NCBI GenBank assembly: GCA_017527435.1
Contig: JAFXQB010000001.1
Coordinates: 564,696 to 628,695, forward strand
Origin: Salinivirgaceae bacterium
GTDB lineage: Bacteria; Bacteroidota; Bacteroidia; Bacteroidales; SZUA-534
DNA: 64,000 bases
Direction of reading: 5' to 3'
Below the pieces are notes generated by a model. The model saw only the letters and a list, made by a program, of their open reading frames with translations. It was not told where the DNA came from and searched no databases. This document shows, piece by piece, positions 42,609-52,158 of the stretch (position 1 is its first letter; every line of letters begins with the position of its first letter). A program made the translations under genes and the position numbers.

Positions 42609-43514
42609 ATGGCAGAAAAAGTTATACAACTTGCGCCAATGTTGGGCTTGATTGATGCGCCGTTTATGAACGCCATTGCCGAAGTTGGCGGTTTTGATGA
42701 GATTTTTGCACCGTATATGCTTGCTGATGAGCGTTCTATCCCCAAACCGCAAGTGCTTGCGCGCCGTTTTTCGGGCATCAGCAAAAGCGTTAACCTTGTG
42801 CCGCAACTTTTGAGCAACAACGCCGATGCTTTTGTGGCAATGGCCAACATTCTCAACGATTTAGGCTATACAAAAGTGAATTGGAATATGGGTTGCCCTA
42901 TAAAGTTTGTGGTGAGCAGAAACCGCGGTGCTGCGTTGCTGTGCGATTTGGAAAACCTTGAGCGTCTGCTCGATAGCACCATCGGCCGCCTAAAACCCGA
43001 ACTGTCGGTAAAAATCAGAATCGGATTCAACTCACCAGATGAGTTCCCGAAAATCATTAGTGTATTCAACAAATTCAAATTCAACGAGTTGATTGTTCAC
43101 GCGCGGACAACCGAACAACAATATTGCGGCGAACCTTACCGCCAGGCGTTCATCGAATCTGCAGGCAATTCGCTCAACCCCATTGTCTATAACGGCGACA
43201 TCGCCTGCGCGGCCGAAGCCAACATCAGTTTGCCGAACCTAAAGGGGTATATGATTGGCCGCGGTGCAATAGCGAATCCATACATCGGTTTGCAAATCAA
43301 AGGTTTGCCAGCCGACAACGTACCAACATTCAGGCAATTTGCAACAGAAATCACGCATTGGTATTGCGCCCGCAACAGCTTGAACCGCCTGAAGGAACTT
43401 TGGAAATATTTCGCGAAAGCGCTTGACAAGCCCGACGAGATACAAGCAAAGCTCTGCCCCATCACCAATGCTGAACAATTCTCGGTTGCCGTTGATGAGA
43501 TTTTTGAAACTTGA
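42609..43514 (+). CDS. tRNA-dihydrouridine synthase
   Basis: A 301-residue flavoenzyme starting MAEKVIQLAPMLGLIDAPFM, with the catalytic cysteine in NWNMGCPIKFVVSRNRGAAL near residue 97, VKIRIGFNS near residue 135, LIVHARTTEQQY near residue 158 and the FMN-phosphate region NGDI...GYMIGRGAIANPYI. Dus enzymes reduce uridine to dihydrouridine in tRNA loops. Its size and motifs resemble DusC-like members. It follows the type-B protein gene by six bases. Confidence 0.9.
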   Translation: MAEKVIQLAPMLGLIDAPFMNAIAEVGGFDEIFAPYMLADERSIPKPQVLARRFSGISKSVNLVPQLLSNNADAFVAMANILNDLGYTKVNWNMGCPIKFVVSRNRGAALLCDLENLERLLDSTIGRLKPELSVKIRIGFNSPDEFPKIISVFNKFKFNELIVHARTTEQQYCGEPYRQAFIESAGNSLNPIVYNGDIACAAEANISLPNLKGYMIGRGAIANPYIGLQIKGLPADNVPTFRQFATEITHWYCARNSLNRLKELWKYFAKALDKPDEIQAKLCPITNAEQFSVAVDEIFET

Positions 43515-43529
43515 GTAAGATTTAGGCAT

Positions 43530-43568
43530 AAAAAAAGCGAAAACCGGCAGCCCAGCCACCGATTTTCG
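43530..43568 (-). terminator. Terminator of the tiny lysine-rich gene
   Basis: On the minus strand CGAAAATCGG pairs with CCGGTTTTCG-type sequence through about 14 pairs (a few G-T) around a three-base loop, followed by seven T. The plus-strand dus gene ends 16 bases away, so it may serve both. Confidence 0.7.
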
Positions 43569-43591
43569 TTCCTACTGCAAAAAACAGGCGA

Positions 43592-43708
43592 TTATTTCAT
43601 CTTCCTGTTTTCTGATGTTTCGGCAGCCTCTTTCGCCGCATAAGCAGGCACATGTTTGTGGTGCTTAGCTTGGTTCATTTTAGGCTTCTTGACTCCATCA
43701 GCTTTCAT
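43592..43708 (-). CDS. 38-residue lysine-rich small protein with a strong Shine-Dalgarno site
   Basis: The frame from 43708 encodes a 38-residue basic peptide beginning MKADGVKKPKMNQAKHHKHV and ending NRKMK. It lies between an AGGAGGT ribosome site seven or eight bases before the ATG and a strong terminator, so it is a neat stand-alone gene. A perfect Shine-Dalgarno sequence is unusual in Bacteroidetes, and no TAnnTTTG box is seen upstream. The peptide has no signal or membrane segment and may bind nucleic acids or ribosomes (inference from charge). Not recognised. Confidence 0.6.
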   Translation of the reverse strand: MKADGVKKPKMNQAKHHKHVPAYAAKEAAETSENRKMK

Positions 43709-43899
43709 AATTTGAACCTCCTATCATTTTAGTTTAACATAAAACAATCGAGTTGTGTTCGGTTATGAATTACATAGCTGGACGAACTCCGCACAGCAAC
43801 CGACAAAAGCCGTACAAATGTGCCAAATCTGCCAAAAAACGACATTTGTGGCAATTATGGCAGATGACAAGATGGCAAAGTTCCGAAAAAAGAAGTCCG

Positions 43900-46812
43900 T
43901 CAATCAAACAACTGCATCAACTCTTCGATGGTGATGTCCTTAAAAGGGTTGCTATTGGCAAAAATCCCCGCCAAATTGCTCTTGCGGTTTTGCAGGGCGA
44001 TGATTTTCTCTTCAAGCGTGCCGGCCGTAACAAACTTATACACAAACACGCTTTTTGTCTGACCAATACGGTGCGCCCTGTCGATAGCCTGATTTTCAAC
44101 CGACGGGTTCCACCAAGGATCGAGAATGAACACATAGTCGGCTGACGTTAGATTGATGCCCACGCCCCCGGCCTTGAGTGATATTAGAAACACTCGGACG
44201 CGCTCATCGGTTTGGAAACGGCGGATAACTTCGTCGCGATTGGTTGTTTCGCCTGTCAGAACCGCGTAGGGAATGTTTTGAGCCCGCAGATACTCTTCAT
44301 ATAAATTCAAATAGCTGACAAACGAGCTGAACATAAGCACTTTATGATTCTCTGACAGAATGGTTTCGAGCACACGCGTCACTTCGTCGAACTTGGCCGA
44401 AGGCTCGCCATTGCCCACAAGCCGCGGATGGCAGGCAATCTGTCGCAACCGCATAAGCGACTGCAGAACAAGCGCCGAGCTCTTCGCTGCGCCGTCGGAA
44501 CTCATCTTCTCGAGCAGCATGGTGCGCATTGCCGATTTCTCGGACTCGTAAAGCGACTGCTGTTCCTTGTCCATTGTGCAGGCTCGTATCTGCTCGGTTT
44601 TGGGCGGAAGGTCGCTAGCAACTTCGCCCTTGGTGCGCCGCAGTATGAATGGCTCAACCAATGCCCGCAACTGTTGCGCCCGCGGGCTTTCGGGGTCGCG
44701 CTCAATAACCGACACATATTCGGTTCTGAATCTGTTGAAACTGCCAAGCAGCCCGGGATTGACAAAATTCATCTGCGACCACAAATCGGTCAGGCTGTTT
44801 TCAACAGGCGTGCCGGTGAGCACTAGCTTATGCCTTGCCTTAAGCTCGGTTACCGCCGCATAACTCTTTGATGAACTGTTTTTTATAGCCTGACTTTCGT
44901 CGAGTATTACATATTCGAACGGATGCTTCGACAGCAGCTCACAATCGTTGCGCACAAGACCATAGGTTGTCACCACAATGTCGTAGAAACCGAATGTCGC
45001 GACGGTGCGGGTGCGGGTGTTGCCAACATGAGCCAGCACCTTCAGAGAAGGTGCGAAACGCGCTGCTTCGGCCATCCAGTTGTGGATAAGCGACAACGGC
45101 ATGACTATAAGGCTTGTGCGATGATTGCCCGTCACTGCACACGAACCATCGAACAATGATAGCTGTGTGGTTGGCGGTAATTCGGTGGCTTCGCGCGGAC
45201 GACCTGCCACATCGAGCAGAAGAGTGAGCGCCTGCAAAGTCTTGCCCAGACCCATATCGTCGGCCAGACAACCACCAAAACCATTGGTTTCGAGAAGCTT
45301 GAGCCAATAATACCCCGTCAGCTGATAGGGGCGCAAAGTGGCGTTCAACCCTTGCGGCAGCGTCACCTTCGGCAGATTGGCCACGTTAAACATATTTCGC
45401 AGACTGTCGATTTCGGGCGAGTCAATACCGGCTTCGTGCAGCAATCCGAACATTTGTCGATTGACAATCAGTCGGTTATCATCGATTTGTCCTGCATGAA
45501 ACAATTCAAAATAGCGAGTGAACCACTCTTCGGGCAGCACGGCGATTGTGCCATCGGGCAGCTCGTATTCGCGAATATTGTGTAAAATATTGTGCCGCAA
45601 AGCGATGAACGGGATTTTAAAGTCACCGATGGTCACCATTCCGTGCAAATCAAACCAGTCATTATCCTGTTTGACAGCCAGTTGCAAATCGATGTTGCCC
45701 AGGTGGTATTTGCGGTCGCCCAAGTCCTGCCGCAACGAAAAGCCGGCTTCGCGCAAGCCGTCAGACAGCCTGCCCAATTCTGTGATTGTGGCATAAAGAG
45801 CTTCTTCAGGCGTGCTGTCAGCCATACCAGCCGTGTAGAAATGAATCCCGTCGGAAGTTTGCAACTGCATGGTTTTCAGGCTTTCAGCAAAACGCACTTC
45901 CGAATCGGGCCGCCTGCAAGTTTTTACAAATCTGACATCATCGGCATAACGCTGCATCTCAACAAACGCACGATCGGCGATGTTTGGCAGAATCACCCGC
46001 GAGCCATACCTGAACTTCAGCAGCAGCGCCGGCCGGCCCTGCAAATCGGTTTCCAGAGAGAGTATCGGCTCGGGGTCGTTTTTGACAATGTCGATGCCAA
46101 ATCCGGTTGCCCTGACCTTGAAATTTTTAACCACATTGAGCACAAACTTCTCAAAATAAACCATTTCGGTTTCCTTGCGGATATGGATGAAATCGTTGGT
46201 CAGGAAGGGCGCAAGTTTTTTGCTGTCGATGTCCCAAAACTGATATAAAACATTGTTGATGACCACGCTACACGGATTCTCATCAGTAATGACAATGGCC
46301 GTTTTGCCCTTGAGTTTGTCGTAATGGTCGCCGTGGTCGATGGCAATTCGGTAGCGGATGCCGTTCTCGTTGCGGTCGAACAGAAAGAGCATCCGTGTGT
46401 TTTTCGGCGCCAGATGAATCTCGTCCGACGGATATATCTGACTGTATTTCGGGCTTTTATAGAAAATACGCAGGCCGTTGGCCATAATCAGCTTCAGCAT
46501 TTTTTTCAGGCGCGAGTCGATGTGCGGCCTGATTCGGCTGACAACAAACTCTTTGTCGACATGGCGCAGAAAATCGGCCGGCGGTTCCTTCGAGAAAAGC
46601 CGCGCAATGTAAGTGTCGTCAATGGCCCCCGACAGCTTTATAATTTCTTCATAATCTGAACAATAGCCATCGGCATCCTGAATATTTATAGGCGATGCCT
46701 TGTCGATGACCGAGTAGAGCGAAGTGCCGTTGGTTGGCGTTATGATGTGCGGAACCAGCACCACACCGAACTTGCGGTGGATGGTTAAAACTATTATCAG
46801 TTCCTTCCCCAT
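43900..46812 (-). CDS. SWI2/SNF2 family helicase
   Basis: A 970-residue protein. The N-terminal about 480 residues include a region typical of bacterial SNF2 proteins. The motor has LRPYQLTGYYWLKLLETNGF, motif I CLADDMGLGKTLQALTLL, motif II VILDESQAIKN, motif III LVLTGTPVENSLTDLWSQMN, and in the second half VFLISLKAGGVGINLTSADY and WWNPSVENQAIDRAHRIGQT. These proteins remodel DNA-protein complexes using ATP. A classic SWIM zinc motif was not seen. Its ATG overlaps the SUI1 stop (TGATG), so translation is probably coupled. Confidence 0.93.
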   Translation of the reverse strand: MGKELIIVLTIHRKFGVVLVPHIITPTNGTSLYSVIDKASPINIQDADGYCSDYEEIIKLSGAIDDTYIARLFSKEPPADFLRHVDKEFVVSRIRPHIDSRLKKMLKLIMANGLRIFYKSPKYSQIYPSDEIHLAPKNTRMLFLFDRNENGIRYRIAIDHGDHYDKLKGKTAIVITDENPCSVVINNVLYQFWDIDSKKLAPFLTNDFIHIRKETEMVYFEKFVLNVVKNFKVRATGFGIDIVKNDPEPILSLETDLQGRPALLLKFRYGSRVILPNIADRAFVEMQRYADDVRFVKTCRRPDSEVRFAESLKTMQLQTSDGIHFYTAGMADSTPEEALYATITELGRLSDGLREAGFSLRQDLGDRKYHLGNIDLQLAVKQDNDWFDLHGMVTIGDFKIPFIALRHNILHNIREYELPDGTIAVLPEEWFTRYFELFHAGQIDDNRLIVNRQMFGLLHEAGIDSPEIDSLRNMFNVANLPKVTLPQGLNATLRPYQLTGYYWLKLLETNGFGGCLADDMGLGKTLQALTLLLDVAGRPREATELPPTTQLSLFDGSCAVTGNHRTSLIVMPLSLIHNWMAEAARFAPSLKVLAHVGNTRTRTVATFGFYDIVVTTYGLVRNDCELLSKHPFEYVILDESQAIKNSSSKSYAAVTELKARHKLVLTGTPVENSLTDLWSQMNFVNPGLLGSFNRFRTEYVSVIERDPESPRAQQLRALVEPFILRRTKGEVASDLPPKTEQIRACTMDKEQQSLYESEKSAMRTMLLEKMSSDGAAKSSALVLQSLMRLRQIACHPRLVGNGEPSAKFDEVTRVLETILSENHKVLMFSSFVSYLNLYEEYLRAQNIPYAVLTGETTNRDEVIRRFQTDERVRVFLISLKAGGVGINLTSADYVFILDPWWNPSVENQAIDRAHRIGQTKSVFVYKFVTAGTLEEKIIALQNRKSNLAGIFANSNPFKDITIEELMQLFD

Positions 46813-47180
46813 CAATTTCCCCCCGCCATTTTCACCTTGTAGCCGGCCTGCAGCAGAAGGTCGTAAACTTTCTGCTTGAACTCACCCTGAACAATTATCT
46901 CACCGTCTTTGGCCGAGCCGCCGACGCCGCATTTGTTTTTCAGCATCCGGGCAAGTTCCTTAAGGTCGTCGTCAGTGCCGACAAACCCCTGCACCAGCGT
47001 CACCGATTTGCCGGCACGCTGCTTGCGGTCTATGCTCACCTTCAGGTTTTGCTTCGAAGGATCAAGCGTTTCGATTTCTTCTTCATTATCAGTCTCGTAC
47101 GCAAAATCCGGATTGGTTGAGTATACCACGTTCAGGCGGTCTTTCCAATCGTTGTTGCGGTTGTTGTTATTCTTTCCCAT
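46812..47180 (-). CDS. SUI1/eIF1-like translation factor (YciH family)
   Basis: A 122-residue protein with a flexible asparagine-rich start (MGKNNNNRNNDWKDRLNVVY) and a C-terminal SUI1 domain: IDRKQRAGKSVTLVQGF, LARMLKNKCGVGGSAKDGEI, IVQGEFKQKVYDLLLQAGYK. The bacterial YciH family resembles eIF1 and affects start-codon choice. It is directly upstream of the SNF2 helicase with overlapping stop and start, a link between these two genes that is not explained by known function. Confidence 0.9.
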   Translation of the reverse strand: MGKNNNNRNNDWKDRLNVVYSTNPDFAYETDNEEEIETLDPSKQNLKVSIDRKQRAGKSVTLVQGFVGTDDDLKELARMLKNKCGVGGSAKDGEIIVQGEFKQKVYDLLLQAGYKVKMAGGN

Positions 47181-47311
47181 TTCAAAATTATGTTGTGATT
47201 TTTTACGTTCGCAAAGCGACGAAGATAGGAAAAACTCTGTTGTTGTCAGCCGTCGTGGTTGAATTATCGAAAAAAAGCCGCCGAATTTTTCCAATCGGCG
47301 CGTAATAAAAT

Positions 47312-47319
47312 TAGTTTTG
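47312..47319 (+). promoter_or_regulatory. Promoter -7 box of rpe
   Basis: TAGTTTTG matches TAnnTTTG, 20 bases before the ATG at 47339. Confidence 0.5.
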
Positions 47320-47338
47320 CAACATAAAATCAATACGA

Positions 47339-47992
47339 ATGGAAGCAAAAGTTGCACCGTCGCTGCTATCGGCCGATTTTGGGAATTTGGCCCGCGACAT
47401 TGAAGAGATAAACGCCAGCGCGGCTGATTATCTGCACGTTGACATTATGGATGGGGTTTTCGTGCCCAACATTTCAATGGGTTTTCCTGTGCTGAAGGCC
47501 ATCAAGAAAAGTTCAAAAAAACCGCTCGATGTGCATCTTATGATTGTCAACCCCGACCAGTATGTTGAGCGTTTCCGCGATGCCGGTGCCGCCATTCTCA
47601 CCGTTCATTACGAAGCCTGCACCCATCTGCACCGCACAATAGCACACATTAAAGATTGCGGCATGCTTGCCGGTGTGGCTCTCAATCCGCACACACCAGT
47701 GGAAGTGCTGACCGACATTATTCAAGACCTTGATTTGGTGCTGATTATGACCGTCAACCCAGGCTACGGCGGACAGAAATTCATTGAGCACTCATACGCC
47801 AAACTTCTGCGTTTGAAGCAGATGCTGAAAGAAGCCGGCTCAAATGCCATTGTTGAAGTTGACGGCGGCGTGAATTTCGACAACGCCGAGAAACTTGTCA
47901 ATCACGGTGTCAGCCTGCTTGTGGCCGGCAACACTGTTTTTAGTGCGCCAAACAAGGCCGAAGCCGTCAGCAAACTTAAGGGACAGGCTTAA
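47339..47992 (+). CDS. rpe: Ribulose-phosphate 3-epimerase
   Basis: A 217-residue TIM-barrel enzyme with APSLLSADFGNL at residues 6-17, YLHVDIMDGVFVPNISMG near residue 31, the DVHLMI motif near residue 61, VNPGYGGQKFIEHS near residue 138 and EVDGGVNFDNAEKL near residue 173. It interconverts ribulose-5- and xylulose-5-phosphate in the pentose phosphate pathway. Standard length. Alone in its unit. Confidence 0.95.
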   Translation: MEAKVAPSLLSADFGNLARDIEEINASAADYLHVDIMDGVFVPNISMGFPVLKAIKKSSKKPLDVHLMIVNPDQYVERFRDAGAAILTVHYEACTHLHRTIAHIKDCGMLAGVALNPHTPVEVLTDIIQDLDLVLIMTVNPGYGGQKFIEHSYAKLLRLKQMLKEAGSNAIVEVDGGVNFDNAEKLVNHGVSLLVAGNTVFSAPNKAEAVSKLKGQA

Positions 47993-48020
47993 AAGTTGTA
48001 AAATCGATTCTTATAAGTGA

Positions 48021-48067
48021 TATTCTCGTGCACGTGACAACATTATTGTTGTCAAATTGAGAATGTT
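48021..48067. terminator. Two-way hairpin between rpe and the T9SS protein gene
   Basis: TGACAACA (48035-48042), loop TTAT, TGTTGTCA (48047-48054), with outer arms ATTCTC and GAGAAT extending the structure. It lies between convergent genes. No long T run, so termination is likely but not certain. Confidence 0.5.
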
Positions 48068-48911
48068 ATTCTTTTATAAACTTATTTGAATACACAATTT
48101 CCCCATTGTCGTTTTTCACGACTATAAGTTTTGCTCCTTGTGGCAGACTGCTGATGTCGATTGATGGCTGTAGTTCGCCTCTTTGTAAAATTCTGCCTGA
48201 AGTTGATATTATATCGTAGGTATGACATTCATATATTTCTGTATCTATCAGCAGATAGTCTTTAGCAGGGTTTGGATATATGCTGATGTCGGAATTTTTA
48301 ATGACGGCTGCGACAGAAGTATAACTAAAAGATTCGCAATCAGCAGTAGTGTACTGTTCATATACAATACTATCACCAACAACAATTTTTTTCAATGGTG
48401 GGGCACTTATATCAGCAATACAGTATTTAGGCGGGAATAACATATATCGTGTACTGCCAACTCCTTCAATCCAACAATCAAAATCACCGCATTCGCTTCT
48501 TAAGAAAACTACCTTTCTGCCATTTTTATTAAAATGAACGGAATCAACCCGTACATTTTGGGTTATATATTTGTCTGAAACCATTATATTCTCAACTACT
48601 TTCGAAGAGAAATCCATAAAAAGTTTTTCCACGGTTTCATCTTTATAAACTGCATAATATTTTGCATTCAGGGTATCCTCATGTATAGCGGCATAATAAT
48701 TGTCAGGTTCAATAGCAGATTCATACACTTTCTTCATTTTCTTGCCATCGATTAAGGTGTCACCCGCAATATTGTAAACCCAACCTAAACATGTTATAAA
48801 CTTGGCGGAATCAGGCAGAAAAAAGTGAAGATGGTATGCAGTATCTGTCTGTGCCTTCAATCCGCTTGCACAAATTGTCATTAAAAACACTGTTAAAAGT
48901 CTGTTTTTCAT
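48066..48911 (-). CDS. Secreted protein with T9SS type-A sorting domain
   Basis: A 281-residue protein with signal MKNRLLTVFLMTICASGLKA and a C-terminal type-A sorting domain of about 75 residues: ISIYPNPAKDYLLID near residue 207, then a PQGAKLIVVKN strand and the final NKFIKE. The rest (about residues 22-200) has no known fold but repeats of D/K/Y/V strands and cysteines at about 140 and 193. Type IX cargo crosses the outer membrane and is usually fixed to the surface. Its DNA is A/T richer than the flanking rpe and TPR genes. Confidence 0.82.
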   Translation of the reverse strand: MKNRLLTVFLMTICASGLKAQTDTAYHLHFFLPDSAKFITCLGWVYNIAGDTLIDGKKMKKVYESAIEPDNYYAAIHEDTLNAKYYAVYKDETVEKLFMDFSSKVVENIMVSDKYITQNVRVDSVHFNKNGRKVVFLRSECGDFDCWIEGVGSTRYMLFPPKYCIADISAPPLKKIVVGDSIVYEQYTTADCESFSYTSVAAVIKNSDISIYPNPAKDYLLIDTEIYECHTYDIISTSGRILQRGELQPSIDISSLPQGAKLIVVKNDNGEIVYSNKFIKE

Positions 48912-48994
48912 CTTTTTGCTATTTATTCGTTAATATCATTCTCTTACTATTAGCTTCAATGCTATTCCCAACTTTGGTTCGCTGTCATTGGCCG

Positions 48995-50833
48995 TCACTG
49001 AACCGCTTCGCCACGCAGCGCACGATAGCGCTTACGGGCATCAGTAACAAAAATGCTGCTTGCGTAGTCAGTGATAATCTTCAGATAATGCTGCATTGCC
49101 AACTGTTTGTCGTTCAGTTGATTTTCGTAGATAGTAGCAAGCATATAGTTGGCGTTGTCGGCAAGTACATCGTCGGGAAAACGCTCTGCCACAATGCGAT
49201 AAGCGTCAATGGCCTTGTCAGTTTCATTTCGGACACGATAGATTTCGGCTTTCAGATACAAGGCTTCGTCAACAATCGGGGCATCGGCATAGTGATTGAC
49301 TATTGAATCGATGTGGTGCAGAGCCATCGAATCATTGTGCTGATAATGAAGCAAATCGGCCTTCGCATAAATGAGCATTGCCGTGTCGGAAGCGGCCCCC
49401 CAGCCCGTGTTGTCTTCGATGAGCATCGACAGATAGGCGGCATCGTTGGCCGTAAGTTTTTCAACGCTTGCCTTAAGGGCATCGAGTTGGGCCTGCGCCC
49501 ACATAAAATTGCCTGTATAGTAGGCCAGGCGAGCCTTGCGCAACTTGGCTTCAGAGCCCACGGGATTGTTTTTATTGTTGTCTTCAACACGAGCGTAGGT
49601 CAGTGTGGCGTCGACATCGTTGCCCTGCATCAGATAAACATCGGCAAGTTCAATGTCGATGGCAGCAAGCGTCGCCTTCTGAAGGCGCAGCGTTCGGGCG
49701 TCTTCGAGCAGAAACTGCGCGTCGGCCGTTTTGCCAAGATAGATGGCCTTTAGTTTGGCCAGACTGCGTACCAAATCAACCGTTTCAGCATCGATGCCCA
49801 TATCTTGCAGAGCATCGGTCAGTGCCGATTCAAGCCGCTGATAGTCAGACGGCTGATTGTCGATTCCCAATTCAATCCGCCGGAACATCACTTGAAGCAT
49901 TTCGGTGCGGGCGGCGTTGGTATATTCCTGATTACCACCTTTGTCGATAACATATTGGTAGGCTTCGACGGCAGTATCAAAATCGTTGTTGTCCGATGCC
50001 ATTCGTGCCAGCGCCACCACCCGGTGACCGTCTTCGCCCAGCCGGCGGTCGAGCGACTTGGCCTGAATAAGTGCCATTGGGAAGTTGCGGTCCTGCACAT
50101 AAATCCAAATCAGCAATTCGGTGTAAACAGTATTATCGGGGTAATTGCGCGAATACTCGAGCAACTTGTCGATTAACAATTGGTTGAGCGACTCGTCGGA
50201 ATCGTTGTAGATGGCCTGCTGCAGATAGTTTTGAACCTGCTGCAAATAGACATCGCTAACGTTGAGCAGTTCCAGAAACTCGTCAATCATCTGCGCGTAA
50301 TTGCGCTGATAGTAATGCAGTTGCGCCATCTCAATCCGGAAATCGTAGGCGCCTTTCATCAGTTTGCGGCCGTTGGTGTAAACTTCTTCGGCAAGTTCGT
50401 AATGGCGCTTCTCGATGAATGCCGATGCCAAATCGTTTATCTGACTGATATTTGCGGTTAACTTTTTGATTGTCTGATGGTAAATCTGCTTTGCGCGGTC
50501 AGGATTACCTTTGAGCTCTTGCAGATTGCCCAAATCGATGTTGTACTTCAGATTGCCGCGACTGATTTTCATCTGTGCCTGAACGAGCGTTTCAGCGGCT
50601 TCATAGTCAGGCACTTTCAAAAGTGAATTCAAATAATAGCCGTAGTAGAAATCGGAACGTCCGCGCTCGTAGAGACGCGCAAAAATATCGGCGGCCTTGC
50701 GGTACTCACCCTGACGGTAGTACTGCATGGCTAATTGACTGTCGGTTTGTTGGTTTGGATTTTGCGCAACAGCAGCGATGGACAGCAGCCAGCCGGCCAT
50801 AACATAAAGAGCCGTTCGCAACATCCTGCCCAT
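48995..50833 (-). CDS. Large TPR-repeat exported protein
   Basis: A 612-residue protein with a signal peptide (MGRMLRTALYVMAGWLLSIA, then AVAQ) and tetratricopeptide repeats through most of its length, such as QYYRQGEYRKAADIFARLYE at the start and YLKAEIYRVRNETDKAIDAY near the end. The last 120 residues resemble the BamD/YbgF-like repeat style (ERFPDDVLADNANYMLATIY). It may assemble periplasmic complexes. It ends the run that starts with the YD-like protein gene and follows DUF4293 after 15 bases. Confidence 0.85.
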   Translation of the reverse strand: MGRMLRTALYVMAGWLLSIAAVAQNPNQQTDSQLAMQYYRQGEYRKAADIFARLYERGRSDFYYGYYLNSLLKVPDYEAAETLVQAQMKISRGNLKYNIDLGNLQELKGNPDRAKQIYHQTIKKLTANISQINDLASAFIEKRHYELAEEVYTNGRKLMKGAYDFRIEMAQLHYYQRNYAQMIDEFLELLNVSDVYLQQVQNYLQQAIYNDSDESLNQLLIDKLLEYSRNYPDNTVYTELLIWIYVQDRNFPMALIQAKSLDRRLGEDGHRVVALARMASDNNDFDTAVEAYQYVIDKGGNQEYTNAARTEMLQVMFRRIELGIDNQPSDYQRLESALTDALQDMGIDAETVDLVRSLAKLKAIYLGKTADAQFLLEDARTLRLQKATLAAIDIELADVYLMQGNDVDATLTYARVEDNNKNNPVGSEAKLRKARLAYYTGNFMWAQAQLDALKASVEKLTANDAAYLSMLIEDNTGWGAASDTAMLIYAKADLLHYQHNDSMALHHIDSIVNHYADAPIVDEALYLKAEIYRVRNETDKAIDAYRIVAERFPDDVLADNANYMLATIYENQLNDKQLAMQHYLKIITDYASSIFVTDARKRYRALRGEAVQ

Positions 50834-50848
50834 CACATTGTCAATAAG

Positions 50849-51310
50849 TTAGCGCAATCGGTCGGCCGATTTTACAAGGTCGTCATCGGCTTTGATGCCC
50901 CGGTTGGCCAAAATCAGCAGAATGATGTTGACTGCCGGAATCACAAATGCAAACCGGGGACTTACCGTTGCCATCGAGCCTGCGCTGCGTTGCATATAGA
51001 AACAGCATATTACCATACCAATCATTACAATCGCCTGAACCGCAATATTATACCGTACAATTTTCATCTGCCGCGCGCGATTGGCATAAAGAAAAATGGT
51101 TATTAAGCAAAATATTGCCGCACAAAGTGTTACAGTGGCAAGTGGCCACATCTTTGACGATTGCATTAACGGCGTCGACGGCGATATATTACAAGCCGTC
51201 ACACTTAACGACATAAAACCATTGCCGACATTGGCAAACGGCAGGCAGAACAGACAAAATGTAAGCACCGCGGCCACGAACAAATAGATGGTTTGGATTC
51301 GCTGTATCAT
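50849..51310 (-). CDS. DUF4293 family membrane protein
   Basis: A 153-residue protein with four membrane helices, starting MIQRIQTIYLFVAAVLTFCL, the usual opening of DUF4293. The ATG at 51310 is preferred over one encoding MKM six bases earlier because family members begin with MIQR. The C terminus ends with a charged stretch (KADDDLVKSADRLR). Function unknown; the family is nearly restricted to Bacteroidetes. Confidence 0.85.
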   Translation of the reverse strand: MIQRIQTIYLFVAAVLTFCLFCLPFANVGNGFMSLSVTACNISPSTPLMQSSKMWPLATVTLCAAIFCLITIFLYANRARQMKIVRYNIAVQAIVMIGMVICCFYMQRSAGSMATVSPRFAFVIPAVNIILLILANRGIKADDDLVKSADRLR

Positions 51311-51342
51311 TTTCAAATAGTTAAATGTTGAACTTTCCTTAC

Positions 51343-52140
51343 TTAAAACGAGAATTTATAGCCTAACCCCAAGCTGATGTTTTGGCTTTTGTGTTTTTCA
51401 ACAACGTGCAGTTTCGTGCCTTTCTTGTTCGAGTCGATGTCTTTCTCAGTGCAGAAGTCGTACAGGCTGAAGAAATCGAACGAGTGCTGTTTGCTCAGTT
51501 CCCATTCAGCACCCAAGCTCAAGCGCACACGGTTGATATACACATCTTTATAACCTTCCCAGCTGCAATCGGAATAGATTCCCCGAACATCATCGAAGGT
51601 GTACTTCCATTTCGGTGCGTTCAGCGTGTTGCGCACATCAACATAGGCATATGGCGTCAGGGCGTCGAGCGCTTTGTACTGCACCATCAGGCGGCTGCGC
51701 AGCGTCAGTCCCTTGGCCACATCCTGATATTTGTTGTTCACATCCTTGCAAGTGAGTTGCAGGCGCTCGCGCAGCGACAGTTTGAAATCGCCGAAGCGGT
51801 ACGAGCCGGTAATATCGAACGTGAAGCGGTTGCGAATTTTCCACTCGTCTTTCGAGTTCTTATTCTCGATGAAAGTGTAACTCAACGCCGTTTTCAGGTA
51901 ATCGTTCACCTTGTAGCTTGCGCCGACGGTTCCCTGATAGCGGTAGAAATTACCAAAGTTATCGTTAAGGCGGGCTTCACCATTTACAAAAGTGTGCAGG
52001 CCTTTCATCAGTTTCTTGTCAACTTCGGCCGAAACGCGTCCGCCGAAATCTGTGCCGTCGTCAACAACTTCGTCTTCGGCACGAACCGACATCGGCACAG
52101 CCATCATCGCGGCAAGCGAAATAATAATTAACTTTTTCAT
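51343..52140 (-). CDS. DUF2490 family outer-membrane protein
   Basis: A 265-residue exported protein (signal MKKLIIISLAAMMAVPMSVR, AEDE) with many strands, for example YRYQGTVGASYKVNDYLKTA and YINRVRLSLGAEWELSKQHS, ending ISLGLGYKFSF. It resembles the DUF2490 barrels, with the terminal phenylalanine expected for outer-membrane insertion. It lies 18 bases after DUF4956 and shares its unit with the VTC protein, so the trio could form a path across the envelope (inference). Confidence 0.8.
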   Translation of the reverse strand: MKKLIIISLAAMMAVPMSVRAEDEVVDDGTDFGGRVSAEVDKKLMKGLHTFVNGEARLNDNFGNFYRYQGTVGASYKVNDYLKTALSYTFIENKNSKDEWKIRNRFTFDITGSYRFGDFKLSLRERLQLTCKDVNNKYQDVAKGLTLRSRLMVQYKALDALTPYAYVDVRNTLNAPKWKYTFDDVRGIYSDCSWEGYKDVYINRVRLSLGAEWELSKQHSFDFFSLYDFCTEKDIDSNKKGTKLHVVEKHKSQNISLGLGYKFSF

Positions 52141-52158
52141 ACTCAATAGGTTTATTGT

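Noticed and set aside
43711..43899. Possible regulatory RNA in the gap before the SNF2 gene end, with repeated TTTGTGGCA/TGGCAG words
   Set aside because: No stable long hairpin, promoter box or terminator pattern could be made out beyond those belonging to the small gene.
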